NCBI GenBank assembly: GCA_030144725.1
Contig: JASKMD010000008.1
Coordinates: 18,035,574-18,099,573, forward strand
Direction: 5' to 3'
DNA length: 64,000 nucleotides
DNA from: Haematococcus lacustris
Taxonomy: Eukaryota > Chlorophyta > Chlorophyceae > Chlamydomonadales > Haematococcaceae
Both the position numbers and the translations under genes were made by a program. This document shows, one piece after another, positions 15,906-26,223 of the stretch (position 1 is the first letter of the stretch; each line of letters begins with the position of its first letter). The notes beneath the pieces were generated by a model. That model was not told where the DNA came from. It saw only the letters and a list, made by a program, of their open reading frames with translations, and ran no database searches.

Positions 15906-16435
15906 GTTGGTCTTGCAACCCCCAACACCTAAGAAGAACCGCAGGTGCTGGCTGGACACAAAACCGGCTTCAGACCAGCAGCGTCTTGCGCGACACCTAC
16001 CACCTGACCCGACTGCAGTCTGCTAGCCCTGCCCCAAGCTGCTCGAGCACAAGTTTTCGACTGTGGGCTAGGGTCTCATCTTCCTCAGGTCAGACCTTCC
16101 TGGTCGGAGCGCATCGCTGCCAAGCCCAACCGGTCGGTCGGCCGGGCGGGCGGGCGGGCGGACGAGACACAGGACACACTTGCTAACACACACAATGAAC
16201 AGGGGCCAGCTTGCAAACTACTGGTGAAACCAGGAAAGCAAGCAAGCAAGAAAGCAATCAAGAAAGAAAAAAAGGAGGCAGGCATGCATTGAGGGAGGAG
16301 GGTGATGCATTGAGGGAGGGCAGTCAGGCTGCCTGCGCCATGTACCTTACCAGCAATGGCCGATTGGCATTGGACGCTGCCGAGGGCTGGCTGTGTACAG
16401 CGGCTGTACTACAGCCGCTCCCCACATAGTCATAA
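15906..16435. other. 5' flank of the carboxylase gene
   Basis: Upstream region of the minus-strand gene, expected to contain its promoter and 5' UTR. It contains CGGGCGGGCGGGCGG (near 16140) and AAGCAAGCAAGAAAGC simple repeats (near 16238). No defined promoter element could be assigned. Confidence 0.35.
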
Positions 16436-16610
16436 ATGTATGTGAAAGACATAATTGCTTGCTTTGCTGGTGTTGCTGACGGGTTCATGGGTGTACATGG
16501 CTTACCCATCACGCACGTCATATATGCGGATGATCTCACGCCCACGTCATGGACGGCATCAGGGCAGACAAGAAGCAGCCCACGGCATGTGAAGGCAGGT
16601 CAAAGGTCAA
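16436..16610 (+). pseudogene. Reverse-transcriptase fragment with YADD motif
   Basis: The plus frame reads GVHGLPITHVIYADDLTP, matching the palm motif region of non-LTR retrotransposon reverse transcriptases (hydrophobic residue, YADD, then L). Only about 45 residues around the catalytic aspartates survive before homology is lost. Upstream fingers and downstream thumb/RNase H regions are absent. It is a dead scrap abutting the A arm that starts at 16711. A non-LTR origin is more likely than LTR from the residues before YADD, but the fragment is short. Confidence 0.6.
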
Positions 16611-16649
16611 TGGTCAAGTCTGAGGCCAATGGCAAGAACGGGCATCAGT

Positions 16650-17230
16650 ATCCCTTAATGCAGAGGGTGCTGTTGTGCCATGGGCAGGCAGTCTGGCAGC
16701 TGGCTGTAACCCTTGTCAGGGTGTGCCTTGCCCTTGGAAGATTGGGCAGGTCAGTCCACGAGCATAGCTTTAGCAGGCGCCAGTTGCTCTCTCTAAATGT
16801 GTGGCATAGCAGTCCAGGCTCACCCACCTGACTGGCTGTGCCGCTTTGGGGGTGGGTTTTGGCCTCCTTGCCCTCCCCCTGGCATGTGCCCGTGGGCTGG
16901 GTGGGCTCAGCTGCCAGCTCATCCTTGGTGCACTTGCTGAGCCTTGCTGCGGAAGTGCTGGGCCCTGGCTCTGAGGCTGCTGGCTGTATGGCTGCCTGGC
17001 TGCTGCATGGGGCCTGTGGGGGCTTGCGTGGGGTCACTCCCGGGCACCACATCACGCCCCGCACTGGCTGGTCACGCTGCTGGCTCCAGGCTGGGCGCAG
17101 CAGCCGGTGGAGCACCTGCCTTGCCTTGTGGGCTTCAAACCTGCAGGCCTGGTAAGCTTGCTGCGGTCCAACTGCTTCTCACAAGGCTGCTGACCATGCC
17201 CTGCTGCGCCATTCACGGCTGCTGGCCAGT
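16650..17230 (-). pseudogene. Fanzor C-terminal fragment
   Basis: The minus strand reads [19 protein letters not shown] followed by Pro/Ala/Ser linker and KGEGKEA-type lysine-rich sequence. This matches the segment between the RuvC-II and RuvC-III regions of the copy at 60391-61182. The catalytic DRDCNAALN block is not present. The piece lies head-to-head with the lineage-2 copy starting near 17300. Confidence 0.6.
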
Positions 17231-18550
17231 CACTGCTACAGATCTGGGCTTCCACCACATCTGGGCACGCCCCACAAAAATGACTGCTAAGTTTAGAAAT
17301 GTAGTTGCGGCACGTTAGGGGCTTAGCGGCAGGCTTGATGATGTTATTGACGGCCATCCAGGCAGTCAGTGCAGCCTTGGGGGTGTGGGATGAGGATGGC
17401 TGCCTGGAAAGCATCCACAGCAGCAAGCTTACCAGGAGCAGGTGCAGCATGACAGCGGCCTGATCCAGGCTCGCCGCAACTCTCAGCGGTGGAATGACAA
17501 CGCCAGGCTCGATCTGCAGCTCCTGGCAGCAGCCACCGCAGCAGGCACCTCGCTGGTGGTCATCCAGCGGCATCTGGCCGTCACCCTGGCCACTTGGGAT
17601 GCAGTGTGGGGGGAGTACCTGCATCTCAAGTGGGCAGAGCAGAGGTGAGGCTGTACGGCGTGCAGGAGAAGGTCCTGGAGCGCTACTTCAAGAAGGTGAG
17701 GGTGCTAATGGTAGGGGGGGAGGGGCAGGGCCAGCAGGCTGTTGACTGCCCCACATGTGAACTGCAAGGTGCCATGTTCCCAGTCCTGCCAAGGATGTCA
17801 TGCGTGTGTGTGATGTCATGCGCTTGTGTGCTTTGTGTGCCATGGTGTCCCAACAGCGGTGGGGAACATGCAAGCAGCTGGTGGTGTTCTTTGGCAACGC
17901 TGCCATTGGCACGCGTGTTGGGTGGGAATCCAAGGCCGTGCTGCAGGCATGCCGCAAGGTGGTGGAGAGGCCCAACAGCGGCGGGCCAACAGACAGGGTG
18001 CAAGGCAAGGTAGTGACGGTGGATGAGTTCCTCACCAGCAGGGTCAGCTCAGCTATGAACAGTCCCCAGGCCTGTGAGGAGAAACTGGACCGCAGCAAGC
18101 CCACCAGGCCTAAAGGCTGGAAGCCCCAGGACAGGTGCAACATTGCTTGTTGCGGTCAGCCTGGAGCAAGCGGTCTGAGGTGCCGGTGCGGGGGCCATGT
18201 GGTGCCCCAAGCTGGAGCAGACCACCCCTGGGGAAAAAGGCAAATGGGTGGACAGGGACTGCAACGCAGCCCTCTACCTCCAGCGCATTGGGGAGGCCCC
18301 ATGGCGCCCCCTGGGGCTGTGTAGGTGGCAACACCGAGGCTGTGTAGGTGGCAACACCAAGCAAGGTGATGATCTCATATGACCCTACTCCCTGCAGATA
18401 ATGGCCCCATGCACCACACTGCTGCTGGGAGCACCCAAGGCCCAAGCCAAGCAGCCTGTAGCACCGTAGCATGTGTGCACTAGGCAATGCTTCAGCTGTT
18501 GCTTACATTAGAGCACGTGTTTCATGCCGACACCTATCGCCCCACCCTCG
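16711..18550 (+). repeat. Inverted-repeat arm A (1.84 kb)
   Basis: Base p here pairs with base 39019-p in 20469-22308 on the other strand, with only a handful of mismatches (some seen as A/P, K/R and T/A residue changes in translated frames). It contains a minus-strand Fanzor C-terminal scrap and a plus-strand lineage-2 Fanzor pseudogene. Confidence 0.9.
17300..18400 (+). pseudogene. Fanzor (TnpB-like) nuclease pseudogene, lineage 2
   Basis: Blocks in several plus frames match the Fanzor copy at 58154-61182: QAVSAA.GVWD near 17370; a long helix region with [21 protein letters not shown] and YGVQEKVLERYFKK ending at a GTGAGG donor near 17695; CKQLVVFFGNAAIG; VDEFLTSRVSSAM near 18020, with the Glu of the presumed rearranged RuvC-II site; and WVDRDCNAALYLQRIGE near 18245 for RuvC-III. 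Frames change at least twice and the N-terminal half is missing. Sequence and 3' flank differ from the other copies, so this is a separate subfamily. Confidence 0.7.
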
Positions 18551-18664
18551 TAAGGGGGTGGGGGTAGGCAGTTAGGTATTAGTAGCGGCTGTATCAGGTA
18601 GCGATACCGACAGTTCGGATTACAGATAACGCACCTCCTAGTTGTAGGGGAACTATGCGCTGAA
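18362..18664 (+). repeat. 3'-terminal region of Fanzor lineage 2, copy 1
   Basis: Begins just after the lineage-2 coding end and matches 25911-26223 closely. It includes GTAGCATGTGTGCACTAGGC, GAGCACGTGTTTCATGCC and CCCCACCCTCGTAAGGGGG, then short inverted repeats around TATTAGTAGCGGCTG. It crosses the A/B boundary. By position it is the lineage-2 counterpart of the conserved block downstream of the other Fanzor copies. Confidence 0.65.
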
Positions 18665-19097
18665 GGCTCACATGCACTGCAACTTGTTACCGGCCTGGAT
18701 GCATTTGCTGCTGGCCAGGCTGCACACAGGAGAAAACGTGCCACAGGTGTGGGGGTTGTGATCATCAAGGGTACGACAGAGGACGCTGCAATTGGATCCC
18801 AGTTGAACCTAGTAGAAATAGCTATGTTGAAATACAAAACCTTGCTCATGTGTGATTGAAGTTATAGTCTGTAGAGAGCCTGCTCAGCTAAATTGCCCCA
18901 CACATCGCCACCCTCCCACGCTGCTGCACCCCGTGCAAGGCTGACCCCGAATGTTGACCCACCGATGATCCACTGATGTTTTTCAACTTGGGGCATGGGT
19001 TGGCTCTAGGCCGACACGGGTGGCTGACATGGGCTGGGTAATATTCTGAGGAGCAAGAGCGCATGGGGGAGATGAACATTGAGGTCATTGATGTACT

Positions 19098-19310
19098 GGG
19101 GACACATGCACCGAACCCACCATCGGCCTCCTGCCACAACTGTGTGCCAGGGTTCTCGGGGTGCTGCGCTGATGTAGTCGTAGAGCATGCCTTGGGCGCT
19201 CACAGTCTCACTCATCCTCCGCCTTTTACTGAAGATGACAGTGGGAGCGTCCAACTAAGGGCTCTAATCTCTATTTTTGGGTGGCCTTGCGCCATCACTA
19301 AACAATGAAG
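19098..19310 (+). repeat. Interspersed repeat R1, copy 2 (extended)
   Basis: Full R1 core plus about 90 bp of upstream sequence (from CCCACCATCGGC), shared with the minus-strand copies at 29076-29265 and 40108-40300. Confidence 0.8.
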
Positions 19311-19956
19311 TTGCCGGCTTTGTCTTCAACTCCCCAAGGTAACACTTGCAAGAATATGGCGGTGTGGCTATCATGTTGCCTAAAGTGATTATTTCAGCTT
19401 ATCGTTGGAATTCACGCGACTAATGCGACTACTTAGTGAGTGCTGCACGCTCATCATCTGCATCCCCTGTTGCTGAGATTGAAGTGGGCGGATGAGTCTA
19501 TTGCATGCGGAGTGCCAGGCCTACATGCACACACACACGCGATGCTCACATACTTATGCACGCACACACGTAATGTGGACATGCAACGTGCAGTGAGGAC
19601 CAGCATGGCTAGAGTGGCTAGCCGGGGGGATGGCGATGGCGGCAAGTAAGTGCAAGGGATGCACACCATCTGCAAAAGGACAGACCGCTGTGCCCTGAAA
19701 ACATTAGGTTTGAGTGCCCAGTGCCCTGAAAACATCAGGCTTAAGTATCAGGATGTGAATTTAGGTAGCAGGGACATGGGGCATTTCATGCCGCCAAGGA
19801 GTAGGTTGACATGGAATGTGTCGCCAGGTTCCATGACCAACATTGCAGCGGTGTGAGGCCACCAGCATCGATACACTACACCTCATCTTGTGTGAAGTAG
19901 ACACTCACGCCGCTTGTTTTACTGCGACATGGCTCTTACCTAGCCCGGACGCCACG

Positions 19957-20092
19957 ATGGGCGTTGGCTACAGCAAGCAACCCCACAAGGGTAACAGTGT
20001 TTTTCTGGTGGATGAGGAGAACGTGGATTTCATCAACTACCTAGATGCGGAATGGCGAAGTGCGCGGGCGCGCGAGCTTGACAGGTTTGGAG
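19957..20092 (+). CDS. Putative first exon of a captured gene, N-myristoylation-type start
   Basis: ATG at 19957 opens MGVGYSKQPHKGN and continues as charged, non-repetitive protein (LVDEENVDFINYLDAEW, then an Arg-rich RSARARELDRF) to a GTGGGT donor at 20093. M-G-x-x-x-S is the classical N-myristoylation signal. Codon use and composition look like genuine host coding sequence, unlike the surrounding repeats. No downstream exon was found inside the repeat before the Fanzor 3' block at 20348. It is present again at 23710-23845. Family unknown. Confidence 0.45.
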
Positions 20093-20347
20093 GTGGGTCT
20101 CAGCGAGTTGCCTGCGAACTGGACATTTGGAGTCATGTACCGACTGTACTGCACACCTTACCACTCACCCACATACTGCGATGAGCACTTGCATTGACCA
20201 TCCGACCTGTGCCCAGCCCCTCAACTGCCCTGCCTGCTTTACATGGCTGCCCTCATTCTCAGCCTGTTTGTTGAGTCACGATTCTCACGGTTCATGGGCT
20301 TCATAGGGTTCAGATGGTATTTGCGGTGCGCTGACAAGCTGATGACA

Positions 20348-20467
20348 GCCCCCTTGTCCCCCACTAGGGCCTCCATTTGAGCCGGACCAGTAGTGGCCAC
20401 TAGCAGCCACTAGCGGGAATGTACTAGTGGGCAATACTAGCCCGACTCAAATGGTGTTATTGGGCTG
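20348..20467 (-). repeat. Fanzor 3'-terminal block, truncated
   Basis: The outer 120 bp of the conserved block, starting at the G-run (CCCCC on plus), cut at GGGCTG where arm A' begins. The intact equivalent is in the element at 24102-24781. Confidence 0.85.
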
Positions 20468-20468
20468 G

Positions 20469-22308
20469 CGAGGGTGGGGCGATAGGTGTCGGCATGAAAC
20501 ACGTGCTCTAATGTAAGCAACAGCTGAAGCATTGCCTAGTGCACACATGCTACGGTGCTACAGGCTGCTTGGCTTGGGCCTTGGGTGCTCCCAGCAGCAG
20601 TGTGGTGCATGGGGCCATTATCTGCAGGGAGTAGGGTCATATGAGATCATCACCTTGCTTGGTGTTGCCACCTACACAGCCTCGGTGTTGCCACCTACAC
20701 AGCCCCAGGGGGCGCCATGGGGCCTCCCCAATGCGCTGGAGGTAGAGGGCTGCGTTGCAGTCCCTGTCCACCCATTTGCCTTTTTCCCCAGGGGTGGTCT
20801 GCTCCAGCTTGGGGCACCACATGGCCCCCGCACCGGCACCTCAGACCGCTTGCTCCAGGCTGACCGCAACAAGCAATGTTGCACCTGTCCTGGGGCTTCC
20901 AGCCTTTAGGCCTGGTGGGCTTGCTGCGGTCCAGTTTCTCCTCACAGGCCTGGGGACTGTTCATAGCTGAGCTGACCCTGCTGGTGAGGAACTCATCCAC
21001 CGTCACTACCTTGCCTTGCACCCTGTCTGTTGGCCCGCCGCTGTTGGGCCTCTCCACCACCTTGCGGCATGCCTGCAGCACGGCCTTGGATTCCCACCCA
21101 ACACGCGTGCCAATGGCAGCGTTGCCAAAGAACACCACCAGCTGCTTGCATGTTCCCCACCGCTGTTGGGACACCATGGCACACAAAGCACACAAGCGCA
21201 TGACATCACACACACGCATGACATCCTTGGCAGGACTGGGAACATGGCACCTTGCAGTTCACATGTGGGGCAGTCAACAGCCTGCTGGCCCTGCCCCTCC
21301 CCCCCTACCATTAGCACCCTCACCTTCTTGAAGTAGCGCTCCAGGACCTTCTCCTGCACGCCGTACAGCCTCACCTCTGCTCTGCCCACTTGAGATGCAG
21401 GTACTCCCCCCACACTGCATCCCAAGTGGCCAGGGTGACGGCCAGATGCCGCTGGATGACCACCAGCGAGGTGCCTGCTGCGGTGGCTGCTGCCAGGAGC
21501 TGCAGATCGAGCCTGGCGTTGTCATTCCACCGCTGAGAGTTGCGGCGAGGCTGGATCAGGCCGCTGTCATGCTGCACCTGCTCCTGGTAAGCTTGCTGCT
21601 GTGGATGCTTTCCAGGCAGCCATCCTCATCCCACACCCCCAAGGCTGCACTGACTGCCTGGATGGCCGTCAATAACATCATCAAGCCTGCCGCTAAGCCC
21701 CTAACGTGCCGCAACTACATTTCTAAACTTAGCAGTCATTTTTGTGGGGCGTGCCCAGATGTGGTGGAAGCCCAGATCTGTAGCAGTGACTGGCCAGCAG
21801 CCGTGAATGGCGCAGCAGGGCATGGTCAGCAGCCTTGTGAGAAGCAGTTGGACCGCAGCAAGCTTACCAGGCCTGCAGGTTTGAAGCCCACAAGGCAAGG
21901 CAGGTGCTCCACCGGCTGCTGCGCCCAGCCTGGAGCCAGCAGCGTGACCAGCCAGTGCGGGGCGTGATGTGGTGCCCGGGAGTGACCCCACGCAAGCCCC
22001 CACAGGCCCCATGCAGCAGCCAGGCAGCCATACAGCCAGCAGCCTCAGAGCCAGGGCCCAGCACTTCCGCAGCAAGGCTCAGCAAGTGCACCAAGGATGA
22101 GCTGGCAGCTGAGCCCACCCAGCCCACGGGCACATGCCAGGGGGAGGGCAAGGAGGCCAGAACCCACCCCCAAAGCGGCACAGCCAGTCAGGTGGGTGGG
22201 CCTGGACTGCTATGCCACGCATTTAGAGAGAGCAACTGGCGCCTGCTAAAGCTATGCTCGTGGACTGACCTGCCCAATCTTCCAAGGGCAAGGCACACCC
22301 TGACAAGG
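20469..22308 (-). repeat. Inverted-repeat arm A' (1.84 kb)
   Basis: Reverse complement of 16711-18550, so it repeats the lineage-2 Fanzor pseudogene on minus and the Fanzor scrap on plus. Annotate its contents as copies, not as additional genes. Confidence 0.9.
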
Positions 22309-22850
22309 GGGTGGGGGTAGGCAGTTAGGTATTAGTACCGGCTGTATCAGGTAGCGATACCGACAGTTCGGATTACAGATAACGCACCTCCTAGTTGTAG
22401 GGGAACTATGCGCTGAAGGCTCACATGCACTGCAACTTGTTACCGGCCTGGATGCATTTGCTGCTGGCCAGGCTGCACACAGGAGAAAACGTGCCACAGG
22501 TGTGGGGGTTGTGATCATCAAGGGTACGACAGAGGACGCTGCAATTGGATCCCAGTTGAACCTAGTAGAAATAGCTATGTTGAAATACAAAACCTTGCTC
22601 ATGTGTGATTGAAGTTATAGTCTGTAGAGAGCCTGCTCAGCTAAATTGCCCCACACATCGCCACCCTCCCACGCTGCTGCACCCCGTGCAAGGCTGACCC
22701 CGAATGTTGACCCACCGATGATCCACTGATGTTTTTCAACTTGGGGCATGGGTTGGCTCTAGGCCGACACGGGTGGCTGACATGGGCTGGGTAATATTCT
22801 GAGGAGCAAGAGCGCATGGGGGAGATGAACATTGAGGTCATTGATGTACT

Positions 22851-23063
22851 GGGGACACATGCACCGAACCCACCATCGGCCTCCTGCCACAACTGTGTGC
22901 CAGGGTTCTCGGGGTGCTGCGCTGATGTAGTCGTAGAGCATGCCTTGGGCGCTCACAGTCTCACTCATCCTCCGCCTTTTACTGAAGATGACAGTGGGAG
23001 CGTCCAACTAAGGGCTCTAATCTCTATTTTTGGGTGGCCTTGCGCCATCACTAAACAATGAAG
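22851..23063 (+). repeat. Interspersed repeat R1, copy 3
   Basis: Second occurrence within direct repeat B; same extent as copy 2. Confidence 0.8.
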
Positions 23064-23709
23064 TTGCCGGCTTTGTCTTCAACTCCCCAAGGTAACACTT
23101 GCAAGAATATGGCGGTGTGGCTATCATGTTGCCTAAAGTGATTATTTCAGCTTATCGTTGGAATTCACGCGACTAATGCGACTACTTAGTGAGTGCTGCA
23201 CGCTCATCATCTGCATCCCCTGTTGCTGAGATTGAAGTGGGCGGATGAGTCTATTGCATGCGGAGTGCCAGGCCTACATGCACACACACACGCGATGCTC
23301 ACATACTTATGCACGCACACACGTAATGTGGACATGCAACGTGCAGTGAGGACCAGCATGGCTAGAGTGGCTAGCCGGGGGGATGGCGATGGCGGCAAGT
23401 AAGTGCAAGGGATGCACACCATCTGCAAAAGGACAGACCGCTGTGCCCTGAAAACATTAGGTTTGAGTGCCCAGTGCCCTGAAAACATCAGGCTTAAGTA
23501 TCAGGATGTGAATTTAGGTAGCAGGGACATGGGGCATTTCATGCCGCCAAGGAGTAGGTTGACATGGAATGTGTCGCCAGGTTCCATGACCAACATTGCA
23601 GCGGTGTGAGGCCACCAGCATCGATACACTACACCTCATCTTGTGTGAAGTAGACACTCACGCCGCTTGTTTTACTGCGACATGGCTCTTACCTAGCCCG
23701 GACGCCACG

Positions 23710-23845
23710 ATGGGCGTTGGCTACAGCAAGCAACCCCACAAGGGTAACAGTGTTTTTCTGGTGGATGAGGAGAACGTGGATTTCATCAACTACCTAGATG
23801 CGGAATGGCGAAGTGCGCGGGCGCGCGAGCTTGACAGGTTTGGAG
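23710..23845 (+). CDS. Second copy of the MGVGYSK exon
   Basis: Same sequence as 19957-20092 inside the second B repeat, with the same GTGGGT donor. Both copies keep the open frame. Confidence 0.4.
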
Positions 23846-24101
23846 GTGGGTCTCAGCGAGTTGCCTGCGAACTGGACATTTGGAGTCATGTACCGACTGT
23901 ACTGCACACCTTACCACTCACCCACATACTGCGATGAGCACTTGCATTGACCATCCGACCTGTGCCCAGCCCCTCAACTGCCCTGCCTGCTTTACATGGC
24001 TGCCCTCATTCTCAGCCTGTTTGTTGAGTCACGATTCTCACGGTTCATGGGCTTCATAGGGTTCAGATGGTATTTGCGGTGCGCTGACAAGCTGATGACA
24101 G

Positions 24102-24781
24102 CCCCCTTGTCCCCCACTAGGGCCTCCATTTGAGCCGGACCAGTAGTGGCCACTAGCAGCCACTAGCGGGAATGTACTAGTGGGCAATACTAGCCCGACT
24201 CAAATGGTGTTATTGGGCTGTGTGGAGTAAACCCAGTGCACATGGCACATGCGCGCCTACCACCTACATTATTGCCTGACCCGTTAGGGCTATTGTGTAG
24301 AGTTGGCATGACAAGACATGCACTAATGTAAGCTGACAACAGCTCAAGAGGGGGGGGGCACACACTACTGTGCCACAGCGGGCTGCTGCTGCTGCTGGGC
24401 CTTGGGTGGCTGGTCTCGCAGCCGCTTGTAGCCCAGGCCAGGGTACTCCTTGCCCTTGGCCGGCAGAGCTCCCTGGTCTGGCCAGTAGCACAGCTCCAGT
24501 GGGCGCCACCTGCTCTCCCCAATGCGCTGCATGTTCAGCGCTGCATTGCAGTCCCTGTCCAGCCACCTGCCTGGCTGCGGTGCTGGCTTGGCTTTGGCAG
24601 CCTTGCCCTTGCCCTTCTTGTGCTTGTCGCTGCCCTTCTTAGCCATCACGCAATGCGCATTGAGACGGGCGGTGGCCTTTTCAAGCAACTTGGGTTTCCC
24701 ACAAAAATACACGGTTGTGTGACGCTACATTCCAGCCAGATCACAGCTGGCGGTTAAGGCAGCGGGGGGGAGTAGCAGAGT
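24102..24781 (-). mobile_element. 680-bp Fanzor deletion derivative with 13-bp target duplication
   Basis: Flanked by perfect AAGCTGATGACAG copies (24089-24101 and 24782-24794). The minus strand carries a Fanzor 5' end (CTCCCCCCCGCTGCCTTAAC), the N-terminal codons, a direct jump to the C-terminal lysine-rich and RuvC-III region, a stop, and the complete 3' block ending in GGGGG. Everything between the N-terminus and the K-rich tail is deleted. Keeping both termini with a clean target duplication indicates movement as a unit, presumably with enzymes supplied in trans. Confidence 0.8.
24365..24646 (-). CDS. Mini-Fanzor ORF: N-terminus fused to RuvC-III and tail
   Basis: An intact 93-residue ORF from ATG at 24646. 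[20 protein letters not shown] (basic, nuclear-signal-like) is joined in frame to [20 protein letters not shown] (third RuvC aspartate motif) and the conserved tail ending in Gln-rich PAVAQ. It lacks RuvC-I, the RuvC-II glutamate and the helical domain, so it cannot be a nuclease alone. Whether it is translated is unknown; the open frame may simply be a recent deletion product. Confidence 0.5.
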   Translation of the reverse strand: MAKKGSDKHKKGKGKAAKAKPAPQPGRWLDRDCNAALNMQRIGESRWRPLELCYWPDQGALPAKGKEYPGLGYKRLRDQPPKAQQQQQPAVAQ

Positions 24782-24794
24782 AAGCTGATGACAG

Positions 24795-25699
24795 CACAAC
24801 CGCTGCGGCCAACAGAGTTGGGCTGCAGTTGACAGCGGCAGCTCACCCACTTACAGCCCACTCCCCTCACCCTCAGGCACCTTGGTGCAGTGAAGCCTAG
24901 CGCTGTCTTGCAGCATGCCTAAGCAACCCAGGCTGTCTGGCCCCGGGTCGCCTTTGCCACATGGTCACACTGACAGAATGGTGCGGCCGGATGGGGCACA
25001 CAAGGGGCCGTGTCCACAGGGGTGCTGCCACCCTGCTGCTGCCCTCCAGGTGCCGGTCGCCCCGCCATAGCCCGGGGTGATAGTGTGACCGCAAAGCTTC
25101 AGTTCCTACAGGTGAGCTGGCCCAGGCTGCCTGACTCGAAGTACGTGTAACAGCTCCCTGCGCCACCCATCTGGCTAGCCTCCTCACCCCCCTGACCAAC
25201 TTACCCCCTGAGACCCTGATGGGCTCACCCCTGGCCCCCTTAACCCCGTATCCCCCACCCCCCTGAACTGAGGTGTCAGTCACTCTTTGCTACCCGTCAG
25301 CCACCTGGGCTGCATGATGTTAGGTGGTAGTGACGCCAGCCAACAGGGTGCAGGGTCAGGGTGCATTTGCATGTGCCATGGGCATGGGATATAACTCCAC
25401 ACAGCCCCATAACACTGACTAAATGGTCCCTAGTGGTCCCTGGTGCTCCGACTCTAATGTAGGCCCTTGTGAGGGACGAGGGGCTGCCTGATCCCTGTTG
25501 CTGCCTGATTCAAATACCAATCTCTGGGTCTGTAAGCCAGTCGAGGTCAAGCCTTATGTGGTGCTGGCTGCACAGGAGCAAGTGGGAGCGCAGGCGGAGG
25601 AGATTGAGGCAGAGTTCACGCGCACCAGGGCTGGCAGGGAACCATCCTTTGCAAGTGCCTGGTGAGGTTGGTGAGGATGCCTCACATGCAACAAACTGC
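24795..25699. other. No gene recognised
   Basis: Open frames here lack splice support or recognisable protein. A GGGTGCAGGGTCAGGGTGCA tract lies near 25340. Confidence 0.35.
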
Positions 25700-25810
25700 A
25701 CATAGCAGTGGCCACGGTGATGACATTACTCAGCACCTCCTTCATAAGCCCAGCAGGCAACAAGTATCCACGCAACGGCCGAGTCATAGAGTCCCCTCAA
25801 TAGGGATGAG
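25700..25810 (+). repeat. Interspersed repeat R5, copy 1
   Basis: Matches 49335-49425 (shared TAAGCCCAGC.GGCAACAAGTA, GTGGCCACG.TGATGACAT). It is followed by GCGCCTTCCACCTACA, similar to the conserved GCGCCTACCACCTACA core of the Fanzor 3' blocks, so it may be the 3' end of a third subfamily. Confidence 0.6.
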
Positions 25811-25910
25811 CGCCTTCCACCTACACTACTCCCTAACCCCTGTGACCCCTGTGACCCCTAGAATCAGCCCCCTGTGACCCCTGTGACCCCTAGAATGCAC
25901 TGATGTCAAC

Positions 25911-26223
25911 TCATGAAAGCAAGGTGATGATCTCATACGACCCTACTCCCTGCGGTCCATGGCCCCATGCACCGCACTCCTGCTGGGAGCACTCAAGGCC
26001 CAAGCCAAGCAGCCTGTAGCACCGTAGCATGTGTGCACTAGGCAATGCTTAAGCTGTTGCTTACATTAGAGCACGTGTTTCATGCCGACACCTATCGCCC
26101 CACCCTCGTAAGGGGGTGGGGGTAGGGAAGTAGGTATTGGTGCTGGCTGTTTTCAGTAGTGGTACCAACAGTTCGGATTACAGATAACGCACCTCCTAGT
26201 TGTAGGGGAAGTATGCGCTGAAA
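25911..26223 (+). repeat. 3'-terminal region of Fanzor lineage 2, copy 2
   Basis: Solo copy of the region at 18362-18664 without adjacent Fanzor coding sequence. Substitutions cluster around the GTATTGGTGCTGGCTG hairpin arm. Confidence 0.65.

Larger units (their letters stand above)
18552..20467 (+). repeat. Direct repeat B, copy 1 (1.92 kb)
   Basis: Nearly identical to 22305-24220 at a constant offset of 3753; one substitution was noticed near 18589. It carries an R1 copy, the MGVGYSK exon and the truncated 3' end of a Fanzor element. Its right edge falls inside that Fanzor 3' block and joins arm A' directly. Confidence 0.92.
22305..24220 (+). repeat. Direct repeat B, copy 2 (1.92 kb)
   Basis: Offset +3753 from copy 1. 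In this copy the Fanzor 3' block at the right end is intact and continues into the deletion derivative 24102-24781, so copy 2 is likely the original context and copy 1 the duplicate. Confidence 0.92.

Noticed and set aside
15774..15959. Independent 61-residue minus ORF
   Set aside because: Reinterpreted as containing the first exon (presequence) of the carboxylase gene, because its GTACGA donor and phase fit the next exon.
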